6,380 bases of DNA. Source: Alphaproteobacteria bacterium. GTDB lineage: Bacteria > Pseudomonadota > Alphaproteobacteria > BOG-932 > Roseiterribacteraceae. This document shows positions 1-6,048 of the stretch, one piece after another (position 1 is the stretch's first letter; the number at the start of each line of letters is the position of its first letter). The DNA lies in assembly GCA_903970575.1 (NCBI GenBank), contig CAJCJC010000072.1, positions 1 to 6,380 on the forward strand, given 5' to 3'. The position numbers were made by a program, and so were the translations under genes. Under the pieces are notes generated by a model. It ran no database searches. It worked only from the letters and a program-made list of their open reading frames with translations, and had not been told where the DNA came from.

Positions 1-470
1 GTCTGACCGCTGAGGCTGATGGAGCCATTCTGGTCGGTCAGGCCCGCGGTCGCGGCATCGGCAGTCGCCGCCGATTGAGCGGATAGCGCCGCCGAAACCA
101 CCGAGGTCATGCTTTCTTCGACCGAGGCGTACCCCGTCGTATAGGTGCCGCTATCGTTCCACGAGCCTTGGCCGTTCTCATTGTCGTAATATGTGGTGCC
201 GCTTTGCGAATTGCTGCCGCTGATCGTAACGTTAAAGCCGGAGGTGAGGCCCAGATTGCCGGTCAGCTGGAAGCCCCCATTCAATTTGGTGACCTCGTTG
301 ACGCCGGTGAGAAGACCATAATTAGACGCAACGCCGAGAGCTACCGCGGTCGCGGAAGCGGAGCCGGAGCCCAAGATGACGCCGGCCACCGCGAGACCCG
401 CCATCGCGAGGCGAACCCGCGCGGCGCCGATATTCGGCACGATCTTCAAGGTGGAGGCGATAAGGCTCAT
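1..470 (-). CDS. Exported, low-complexity surface or secreted protein, N-terminal part (possible PEP-CTERM/choice-of-anchor type)
   Basis: The reading frame is open from ATG 470-468 to the left edge: 156 full codons, with the C-terminus missing. Residues 1-40 look like a Sec signal peptide: a long n-region with K9, R18 and R20, a hydrophobic core (AMAGLAVAGVILG, 22-34), then a small-residue c-region with likely cleavage after SASA (37-40). The mature part begins TAVALGVASNYGLLTG and is rich in Gly, Ser, Thr and Asn, as in beta-rich extracellular proteins. Residues 126-142 are an Ala-rich stretch (SAALSAQSAATADAATA). The layout recalls exosortase-sorted choice-of-anchor proteins, but the diagnostic C-terminal PEP motif is off-window, so the family is only an inference. 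ATG 470 was chosen because it gives a normal signal peptide; no good Shine-Dalgarno precedes it. The frame stays open upstream to an ATG at 584, but that codon overlaps the -12 box of the sigma-54 promoter and would bury the signal peptide. GC is low here (about 50% in 181-240). This is clearly not the aminopeptidase operon. Confidence 0.75.
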   Translation of the reverse strand, partial: MSLIASTLKIVPNIGAARVRLAMAGLAVAGVILGSGSASATAVALGVASNYGLLTGVNEVTKLNGGFQLTGNLGLTSGFNVTISGSNSQSGTTYYDNENGQGSWNDSGTYTTGYASVEESMTSVVSAALSAQSAATADAATAGLTDQNGSISLSGQ

Positions 471-582
471 CGGACTAGCTGGTTCCCAGAAATTTTCTGC
501 AAATAGGTATATACCGAATTCGCTCGAAATGTAAGACCCCTGACGGATGTTGCCCGCCACGAAGGTGGTCACCCGTGAAAAC
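471..582 (-). other. Probable 5' leader of the exported-protein gene, with short palindromes
   Basis: If the sigma-54 promoter is used, transcription should begin near 573 and leave an untranslated leader of about 100 bases. Within it lie three short palindromes: cagaaa/tttctg (487-499, one-base centre), ggtatatacc (506-515) and cgaattcg (515-522). They are AT-rich compared with the neighbourhood and could form small stems, or be chance. No rho-independent attenuator or recognised riboswitch fold is visible. Confidence 0.3.
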
Positions 583-599
583 ATGCAAATCCTGTGCCA
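583..599 (-). promoter_or_regulatory. Sigma-54 (RpoN) -24/-12 promoter
   Basis: On the minus strand the sequence reads TGGCAC-AGGAT-TTGCA(T). The -24 box TGGCAC (599-594) and the -12 box TTGCA (588-584) match the RpoN consensus TGGCAC-N5-TTGCA/T at every conserved base. The invariant GG and GC are separated by exactly 10 bases. It points at the exported-protein gene, whose ATG lies about 113 bases downstream of the -12 box; the expected transcription start is near 573. Sigma-54 promoters are silent without an ATP-dependent enhancer-binding activator, so the gene is probably switched on by a specific signal. No activator gene lies in the window. Confidence 0.8.
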
Positions 600-625
600 T
601 CCCGCTAAGCGCCTCATTTTAATAG

Positions 626-663
626 CAATGATGGTCGATGGCACTTTTAGCGCACCATCATTG
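626..663. repeat. 10-bp perfect inverted repeat upstream of the sigma-54 promoter (candidate activator site)
   Basis: The arms caatgatggt (626-635) and accatcattg (654-663) are exact reverse complements around an 18-base spacer. The centre lies about 70 bases upstream of the predicted sigma-54 start. That is near the usual place for an enhancer-binding protein site, though slightly closer than the common -80 to -150. It could instead be a hairpin 56 bases after the vsr stop. No run of U follows it on the vsr transcript, so a rho-independent terminator is unlikely. Confidence 0.55.
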
Positions 664-718
664 TAAAGTTCCCCGACAGGGCGCCGCCTTTAAATCGACT
701 TCAAGGCCGGTCCCGTCC

Positions 719-1168
719 TCACTCCAGGAAACTAAGCATCGACCTTTCCACCGCCGCCATGTCCTTGAGCTGGCATTCCCATATGACGGCGATCTTCCAG
801 CCCATCGCCGCCAGCGCGGCATAGTTCCCTCGATCCCGCTCCACATTGCGCCCGATCTTCCCGAGCCAATACGCGGCGTTCCCTTTCGCCGCGCGCGCGC
901 CGCGCTTGCAATCGTGCCCATGCCACCAGCAGCCATGGACAAAGACGATCTTGCGCCGCCCGGGGAATGTCAGATCTGGCTTTCCCGGAAGGTCGGCCCG
1001 GTGCAGCCGATAGCGGTAACCCAGCCGATGCGCCAATCGGCGCACGATCATCTCCGGCTTCGTATCCTTGGATTTCACGGCCCGCATGATGGCGGAACGA
1101 TCGGTCGTCTGCGTATCTTTGGGTATGATCGCCAAGCCCTGAGGCGCGTCACGAGGCCGATGGTCCAC
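719..1168 (-). CDS. vsr: Very short patch repair (Vsr) endonuclease
   Basis: Vsr nicks DNA 5' of the T in T:G mismatches left when 5-methylcytosine deaminates in a methyltransferase site, starting very short patch repair. The 149 residues match the family in length and order. An N-terminal helix carries SKDTKPE (33-39), with E39 equivalent to E. coli E25. D65 in LPGKPD is the catalytic Mg-binding Asp (E. coli D51). The core FVHGCWWHGHDC (76-87) holds H78, C80, H83, H85 and C87, equivalent to H64, C66, H69, H71 and C73; C132 in WEC completes the zinc site. KIGRNVERDR (104-113) is the other hallmark. The position of E. coli T63 is V77 here. The start is GTG at 1168-1166, one base after the methyltransferase stop (1172-1170) and without a clear Shine-Dalgarno, which suggests reinitiation. 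A later start is possible because residues 1-22 are not conserved, but the GTG is the first in-frame choice. The pairing with a C5-methyltransferase is the classical context. Confidence 0.93.
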   Translation of the reverse strand: MDHRPRDAPQGLAIIPKDTQTTDRSAIMRAVKSKDTKPEMIVRRLAHRLGYRYRLHRADLPGKPDLTFPGRRKIVFVHGCWWHGHDCKRGARAAKGNAAYWLGKIGRNVERDRGNYAALAAMGWKIAVIWECQLKDMAAVERSMLSFLE

Positions 1169-1169
1169 C

Positions 1170-2345
1170 CTATTCAGCCGCGATCAAAATCGGGACCCGC
1201 CGCGTGGCTTGGAGAATTGGCTCCAGAAGATTGGCGGCGATGTGCCGAACGACCGGCGCGCAAACACCGTCCCCCGCCAAATGATAGGCATCGCTATACC
1301 GCCGGGGCAACTTGTAATCGTCGGCCAAGCCCATCAGCCGGGCGGCTTCCCGGGGCGAAAGCAGGCGCGAGCGCACAGTCTCACCACAAACGATCAACAC
1401 CGTCTGACGGCTGGACCCACCGCGCGGAGTCCTGAGGCAGCCGGAAATATCGTCGAAACGCACTTCCGCCCGCTGGCGCCTGATCCCGTTCCCGTCCGGC
1501 CTTGTGCGCCGGTAGACACCGCCAACGATCCTGCGATTCGCTTGCAGAGCCGCATCCACCTTGGCGCGGTTCAGGGGGGTCATCAGATCAAGGATGCGCC
1601 GCGTTTCGGATTGGGTATGCCAGCGCACGCCGACGGGATCGTCCTCGATGATGTCACTGAACCCCGTGTTCCGGCGCGCGGGTGTATTCAGGTTCCACCA
1701 CATCCAGTTTTCACGGACAGCGACCGGCAATCGCGCCTGCGCCTGAAGCAATGCCGGCGGATGCCAAAGCCGCGAGGGCCCATCGGCCGCTAGCGCCAAA
1801 GGCACATCCAACCCGGCGGCGACAGCGATGAAGAAAACGCGCTGCCGGCTCTGCGGCACGAAATGCCGGGCGTCCATGACAACGGCGCCAAATCTGTAGC
1901 CCTCATAGGATAGAGCCGAACAAATCGCGGCAAAATCCTCACCTTCGCGGGAAGTGAGAGCGCCGAAAACATTCTCAAGGACGACCAATCTCGGCGCGCG
2001 CTTCTCGGCGTTCAGGTCCTTCATAAGAGCCCAAAATGGCCAAAACGTTCCGGATCGGGTCTTGAGCTCCGACGTCGCGCTGCCCAACCCACGATAGTCT
2101 CCAGCAAGCGACAGGTCCTGACAGGGAAAGGATGCCCAGGCGAGATCCGCCGTTCCCGGCAACTGCTCCACATCGATTTCAGCGACATCGCCCTCAATCA
2201 GGTGGTCGCCGCCCCAATTGGCCCGATACGCAGACGCCTTCATTGTGTCGAAATCATTGGCGAAGACGCAATTCCACCCGTCGCCCAAGCCGGCCCGGGC
2301 CATTCCGCCGCCGGCGAAGAATTCATAAAAGGTGAATCCGTGCAT
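1170..2345 (-). CDS. dcm: DNA (cytosine-5-)-methyltransferase
   Basis: It transfers methyl from S-adenosylmethionine to C5 of cytosine in a specific double-stranded site. Counting from ATG 2345 (391 residues), motif I FFAGGG (9-14) binds SAM. Motif IV SFPCQDLSLAG has nucleophile C75. Motif VI is ENV (124-126), with E124 protonating the base. Motif VIII is QSRQR (165-169). A variable target-recognition stretch runs from about 180 to 330. Motif IX is SPREAARLMGL, and motif X is GDGVCAPVV (about 358-366). The enzyme looks complete and active. The target sequence cannot be read from the protein, so the symbol dcm is generic and does not imply CCWGG. The frame extends one codon to TTG 2348; AAAGG (about 2357-2361) lies 9 bases from TTG and 12 from ATG, so the start is uncertain by one residue. 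A vsr gene follows at once and no restriction enzyme is adjacent, which points to an orphan methylase with its repair partner. GC is 53-55% in 1861-1980, well below pepN, consistent with transfer. Confidence 0.94.
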   Translation of the reverse strand: MHGFTFYEFFAGGGMARAGLGDGWNCVFANDFDTMKASAYRANWGGDHLIEGDVAEIDVEQLPGTADLAWASFPCQDLSLAGDYRGLGSATSELKTRSGTFWPFWALMKDLNAEKRAPRLVVLENVFGALTSREGEDFAAICSALSYEGYRFGAVVMDARHFVPQSRQRVFFIAVAAGLDVPLALAADGPSRLWHPPALLQAQARLPVAVRENWMWWNLNTPARRNTGFSDIIEDDPVGVRWHTQSETRRILDLMTPLNRAKVDAALQANRRIVGGVYRRTRPDGNGIRRQRAEVRFDDISGCLRTPRGGSSRQTVLIVCGETVRSRLLSPREAARLMGLADDYKLPRRYSDAYHLAGDGVCAPVVRHIAANLLEPILQATRRVPILIAAE

Positions 2346-2394
2346 CAAGATTAGGCGCCTTTCGGTCGAACCGCGCGGTCTCCGCTCGCCGATT

Positions 2395-2440
2395 CGCTTA
2401 AGAGCGTAACGCCCCGCCGGACAATCCGGAATAAATTCCG
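2395..2440. repeat. Cluster of four short inverted repeats between pepN and the methyltransferase gene
   Basis: In the 96-base gap after the pepN stop the plus strand holds cgct-taag-agcg (2395-2406), gcgt-a-acgc (2404-2412), ccgga-caa-tccgg (2417-2429) and cggaa-taaa-ttccg (2427-2440). The first two overlap by three bases and so do the last two, so each pair offers alternative stems. No U-run follows any of them on the minus strand, so this is not a classic intrinsic terminator. It could act in processing, stabilise the pepN mRNA 3' end, or be a short interspersed hairpin element. No convincing sigma-70 promoter for the methyltransferase is visible. Confidence 0.4.
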
Positions 2441-2444
2441 AGCG

Positions 2445-5096
2445 TCAAACAATCAGGCTCTTGCTCACGACCTCATAGATATCCCGCGACTTGACCTGGC
2501 CGGCGAGGCTGTCGAGCGCGGCTTGCATCCGGGAGCGTTGTGGTTCGGCGAAGCGCCGCCATTGACGGAGCGGGCCCAGCAGGCGGGCGCCGACCTGGGG
2601 GTTGGTCCGGTCCAGATGCGCCACGATATCGGACAGCAGGCGATAGCCATCGCCCGCCGGATCGTGGAAACGGGTGAAGTTGCCATCCGTGAACGCGCTG
2701 ATCAGCGAACGCAGGCGGTTCGGGTTGCCGAGCGTGAAGTCGGGATGCCGCATCAGCCGGCGGACATCATCCAGCGTTTGGGGACGATCGGCGCGCGCCT
2801 GGACGGAAAACCATTTATCGATGGTCAGCGCATTGCCCTTATGCCGTTCATAGAAAGCGGACAGCGCCGCCTCCCGCTCCGGCGCCTCGGTATCGGCCAA
2901 GGCCGCCAGCGCGCCCAGGCGAAGCGTCATGCCCCGCGCGCCGTGAAACTGCCGATCCGCCAAGGCGACAATCTCAGGGTCCGGCGTCTGCATCAGCAGG
3001 CGCAAGGCGGCGTTATGGAGCGCGCGGCGCCCCATCGCCCCCGCCGACAGATCGGCCTCGCTATCCTGGTTGCCCGGTCCCGTGCGGCCGTACACCTCCA
3101 GCAAAAGATCGCGCAGGCTGACCGCGAGGCCCCTGCGCGTCGCGCGGGCGGTCTGGGCCAGCGCGCCGACATCCACCGGGCTTGCGTATTCCGCCAGTCC
3201 CGCCGCGTCGGGCAGCATCAGCATCAGGGCGGCGAGCCCGTAATCGATCGCTTGATCGCGTAACATGGCGCCGATCGCGTCGGTTAGAAGACCGTTCAGC
3301 GCCGAGGCGTCCGGATGCGCCGGATCGGCCGCGGCCATCAGCATGGCGCGGACGGCAAGCGCCTGCCCCGCATCCCAGCGCGCGACCGGATCGTCGTCAT
3401 GCGCGATCAGAAACGCGAGCGCCGCCCCGTCCAAATCGGTCGATAGCCGCGCCGGCGCCGAAAAGCCGCGCAGAAGCGAGGGCACGGGCCGGGCCGGAAT
3501 ATTGTCGAAGGTAAAGCTCGCGCTATCGTCCCTGAGTTCGAGCACACGCTCGGTCGCGCCATCGGGTCCGAGCGGCAATGGCTTGCCATCCGCGCCAATC
3601 AACGCCAGCCCCACGGGGATATGCAGCGGCGCCTTTTCCGGTTGCCCCGGTGTTGGCGCGGTCGTCTGGCTGAGCGTCAGGACGTATCGCGCGGCTTCTG
3701 GATCGTATTCGCCCTTCGCGGTAACCGTTGGCGTGCCCGCCTGGCTGTACCAGAGCTGGAACTGGCCGAGATCGACGCCGGAGGCGTCCTCCATCGCCTT
3801 CACAAAATCGTCACACGTCGCGGCGCTGCCGTCGTGCCGGCTGAAATACAAATCCATGCCGGCGCGAAAGCGCTCGGGCCCCAGCAGGGTACGGATCATC
3901 CGCACCACCTCCGCGCCCTTCTCATAAACGGTCGGCGTATAGAAATTATTGATTTCGATATAGCTGTCCGGACGGATCGGATGCGCCATCGGCCCCGAAT
4001 CCTCCGGGAACTGCGAACGCCGCAGCCGGTCAACCTCCGCGATCCGCTTCACCGCCTCGCCCGATTGTTCGGCGGAGAATTGCTGGTCGCGGAAAACGGT
4101 CAGGCCCTCCTTGAGGGAAAGCTGAAACCAGTCGCGGCAGGTGACCCGATTGCCGCTCCAGTTATGGAAATACTCATGCCCGATCACGCCTTCGACCCCG
4201 GCGTAATCGGCGTCGGTGGCCGTATCGGGGCTGGTCAGCACGTATTTGGTGTTGAAGATGTTGAGGCCGGTGTTCTCCATCGCGCCCATGTTGAAATCGC
4301 CGACCGCGACGATGTTGAAGACATCCAGTTGGTATTCCCGGCCATAGGCGCGCTCGTCCCACGCCATCGCCGCCTTCAGCGAGCGCATGGCGTGTTCCAG
4401 CTTGTCCAAATCGGCCGGGGCGGCATAGATGCCGAGGGTCACGTCGCGGCCGGACATCGTGCGAAAACTGTCATGGATATGGGCGAGGTCACCCGCGACC
4501 AGCGCGAATAGATAGCTCGATTTCGGAAACGGATCGTCCCATACGGCGTAATGGCGCCCATCGGGCAGGTCGCCCGATTCGATGGGGTTTCCATTGGACA
4601 GCAGCACCGGATAGGCCGCCTTGTCGGCAGCCATCCTGACGGTCATCGGCGCCATCACGTCCGGGCGGTCGAGGTAATACGTGATCTTGCGAAAGCCTTC
4701 GGGCTCGCACTGGGTGCAGAACGACCCGGACGAGCGATAGAGCCCATCGAGCGACGTGTTGGCGCCGGGATCGATGCGCGTCACGATATCGAGCACGGCG
4801 GATTCGCCGATTCCGGGGATCGTCAGATGCTCGGCGTCGAGCGTGTAATCCGCTTGACCCAGGATCTCTCCATCCAACGTGACGGACACAAGCGCCAACT
4901 TGCGGCCATCCAGAACCAGGGGACCGGGTGCAGTCTCGCGGCGCTCGACATCTATGCGGGCGCGCACGAGGGTTGCGTCCGGCTCCAGCGTGAAATCGAG
5001 CCCCAGATGGCGGACGCGGAAAGCCGGCGGCCGATAATCCAGCCTATTTATCGCGCGCGGGGATGACGCTGGTGGCGCTGCCGATCCATCCATCAT
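2445..5096 (-). CDS. pepN: Aminopeptidase N (M1 family zinc metallopeptidase)
   Basis: A broad-specificity cytoplasmic zinc aminopeptidase that removes N-terminal residues from peptides in the last stage of protein turnover. The 883 residues fit E. coli-type PepN (about 870). The N-terminal beta domain includes FCTQCEPEGF (126-135), with Q129 and E131 at the substrate N-terminus site. The thermolysin-like catalytic domain has GAMEN (271-275), zinc motif HEYFH (H307, E308, H311) with third ligand E330 in LKEGLT, and Y391 in TVYEKGAE as transition-state tyrosine. The rest is the Ig-like domain and helical C-terminal domain typical of PepN. All key residues are present. There is no signal peptide. 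ATG 5096 was chosen because it overlaps the thioesterase stop (ATGA) and has GGTGGGGGA just upstream (5100-5108); a second ATG follows at once, so either Met may be used. It is the last gene of the proB-hypothetical-thioesterase-pepN chain. Confidence 0.97.
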   Translation of the reverse strand: MMDGSAAPPASSPRAINRLDYRPPAFRVRHLGLDFTLEPDATLVRARIDVERRETAPGPLVLDGRKLALVSVTLDGEILGQADYTLDAEHLTIPGIGESAVLDIVTRIDPGANTSLDGLYRSSGSFCTQCEPEGFRKITYYLDRPDVMAPMTVRMAADKAAYPVLLSNGNPIESGDLPDGRHYAVWDDPFPKSSYLFALVAGDLAHIHDSFRTMSGRDVTLGIYAAPADLDKLEHAMRSLKAAMAWDERAYGREYQLDVFNIVAVGDFNMGAMENTGLNIFNTKYVLTSPDTATDADYAGVEGVIGHEYFHNWSGNRVTCRDWFQLSLKEGLTVFRDQQFSAEQSGEAVKRIAEVDRLRRSQFPEDSGPMAHPIRPDSYIEINNFYTPTVYEKGAEVVRMIRTLLGPERFRAGMDLYFSRHDGSAATCDDFVKAMEDASGVDLGQFQLWYSQAGTPTVTAKGEYDPEAARYVLTLSQTTAPTPGQPEKAPLHIPVGLALIGADGKPLPLGPDGATERVLELRDDSASFTFDNIPARPVPSLLRGFSAPARLSTDLDGAALAFLIAHDDDPVARWDAGQALAVRAMLMAAADPAHPDASALNGLLTDAIGAMLRDQAIDYGLAALMLMLPDAAGLAEYASPVDVGALAQTARATRRGLAVSLRDLLLEVYGRTGPGNQDSEADLSAGAMGRRALHNAALRLLMQTPDPEIVALADRQFHGARGMTLRLGALAALADTEAPEREAALSAFYERHKGNALTIDKWFSVQARADRPQTLDDVRRLMRHPDFTLGNPNRLRSLISAFTDGNFTRFHDPAGDGYRLLSDIVAHLDRTNPQVGARLLGPLRQWRRFAEPQRSRMQAALDSLAGQVKSRDIYEVVSKSLIV

Positions 5097-5512
5097 AAAT
5101 CCCCCACCAGCGCCTGGCGCTCTTCATTCGGGAACGGCATCGATTTTCGCGTTTCCAGGTCGAAGCGGACGAGGACCGCCATCGACGTGGATGCGCAGAT
5201 ATCGCCATCGAAGACGGCGCAGGCAAGGGTGATCGAGCTTCGGCCGAGTTTGCGCAGGGACACGCCTAGCCGCAGGAGGGCGGGGAAACGGATTTCCTTG
5301 CGGTAATCGATCTCAAGCCTGGCCAGCGCCATGCCAATCTTTTGCCTGTCCTCCATACCACGGGCGGCGGCGTAAGCGATCCGCGCCGACTCGTAATAGG
5401 TGGCGTAGGCCTTGTTGTTGACGTGACCCATGATATCCAGATCGGCGAATCGCACATGTTCGGTCGCCCAGAATTTATAGCTCGCTGGGGTCAGCGGATC
5501 GAAGTCATTCAT
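5093..5512 (-). CDS. Acyl-CoA thioesterase, 4HBT/YbgC-like hot-dog fold
   Basis: A predicted cytoplasmic enzyme that hydrolyses the thioester bond of acyl-CoA (or similar) substrates. The 139 residues are typical of a single hot-dog domain. The signature is VRFADLDIMGHVNN (20-33): D26 takes the place of the catalytic Asp of 4-hydroxybenzoyl-CoA thioesterases, followed by the GHVNN turn and the start of the central helix (KAYATYYESAR). The later part, with LEIDYRKEIRFPALLRLGV, forms the beta-sheet strands of the fold. The exact substrate cannot be told from sequence; YbgC, FadM and medium-chain thioesterases share these features. Both ends overlap neighbours by ATGA: the start at 5512 overlaps the upstream stop, and the TGA at 5095-5093 overlaps pepN. 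No Shine-Dalgarno precedes its ATG (CAGAATCG directly upstream), so it probably depends on translational coupling. Confidence 0.88.
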   Translation of the reverse strand: MNDFDPLTPASYKFWATEHVRFADLDIMGHVNNKAYATYYESARIAYAAARGMEDRQKIGMALARLEIDYRKEIRFPALLRLGVSLRKLGRSSITLACAVFDGDICASTSMAVLVRFDLETRKSMPFPNEERQALVGDL

Positions 5513-6048
5513 CGATTCTGCATGATTTGGACGACCGCGATCGGATCGCCATTATCGGACGCCTGAGCCCGCGCCAGCGTGAGGCTCCGACCCGCCGGCT
5601 GCGGGAGCGACCAGGTGCGAAACGTGGCGCCGCTTTGGTCGGAGCGGCTGGATGGCGCGCCCAAACGCTGCTCCAGGGCCGCGGCCAGTCCATCGAAGCT
5701 GAAATCCGGTTGATCGGAAAACTCGAACGCCACGAGGAACAACGGCATGTTCGCCGCGTCGGCTGTCTTGGCGTCCTTGCTCGCTTTCGCAGGCGCAGGT
5801 GAATAGAAGTTCGCCATGGCATGGCGAACATAGCCATCGGTCGACCCGCCATCGGTGAACAGCACCATACCGCTCGCGTCATGACGTACGAACCGCGTCA
5901 GCCGCGCGAAATCGGCCGACAGGGTATCCGGCGTGATCGTCGGCTTTCGAACGTCCTGGACGAGCACGTCGGCGATATCGTCAGCGGGCGCTGCTACCGC
6001 GAATGGCGCGAGCGTCAGAGAAATAAAAATGGCGGCCAATATCCTCAT
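5509..6048 (-). CDS. Small exported protein of unknown function
   Basis: I do not recognise a family. The 179-residue product begins with a clear Sec signal peptide: MRILAAIFISLTLAPFAVAA, with a single Arg, a hydrophobic core and likely cleavage after AVA (17-19). There is no lipobox Cys and no later membrane segment, so a soluble periplasmic or secreted protein is expected. The mature part has a first segment (about 20-80, including GMVLFTDGG), an Ala/Lys/Pro-rich linker (about 83-98, PAPAKASKDAKTADAA), then a second segment (about 100-179, including FLVAFEFSDQPDF and a possible helix FDGLAAALEQRLG). No catalytic motif is obvious and there is no cysteine. The ATG overlaps the proB stop and has a GGAG-type ribosome site about 10 bases upstream (6059-6066). 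Its TGA overlaps the thioesterase start. Its operon position says only that it is co-expressed with these genes. Confidence 0.85.
   Translation of the reverse strand: MRILAAIFISLTLAPFAVAAPADDIADVLVQDVRKPTITPDTLSADFARLTRFVRHDASGMVLFTDGGSTDGYVRHAMANFYSPAPAKASKDAKTADAANMPLFLVAFEFSDQPDFSFDGLAAALEQRLGAPSSRSDQSGATFRTWSLPQPAGRSLTLARAQASDNGDPIAVVQIMQNR
5809..5829. repeat. 9-bp perfect inverted repeat inside the exported-protein gene
   Basis: Arms gttcgccat (5809-5817) and atggcgaac (5821-5829) are separated by three bases (ggc). The unit encodes VRHAMAN of the small exported protein, just before its Ala-rich linker. The mRNA could form a compact 9-pair hairpin with a three-base loop. This may be a chance result of coding constraint. 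Confidence 0.6.

Noticed and set aside
168..506. Plus-strand open frame of 112 codons
   Set aside because: It is antisense to the signal-peptide gene and has no recognisable domain or ribosome site. The minus-strand frame gives a coherent exported protein with an upstream promoter.
626..663. Rho-independent terminator of vsr
   Set aside because: The stem has a long 18-base loop, is only moderately GC-rich, and is followed on the vsr strand by CTATTAAAATG rather than a U-run.
883..906. Alternating CG stretch as a possible Z-DNA or structural element
   Set aside because: It is within the vsr coding sequence, in Arg/Ala/Gly codons, and is what a GC-rich gene would produce by codon use.
638..1435. 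Plus-strand open frame of 265 codons
   Set aside because: It lies antisense to vsr and the 3' part of the methyltransferase, both with full sets of family motifs. Its product is rich in Arg, Pro and His, as is usual for the shadow of a GC-rich gene, and resembles nothing known.
600..2445. Direct repeats or attachment sites flanking the methyltransferase-vsr module
   Set aside because: I compared 600-718 with 2349-2445 by eye. I found only short shared strings such as ggcgcc, with no convincing target-site duplication, transposase or integrase.
2523..4511. Several long plus-strand open frames opposite pepN
   Set aside because: pepN is complete with all catalytic residues. The opposite frames are Arg/Pro/Ala-rich shadows with no motif.
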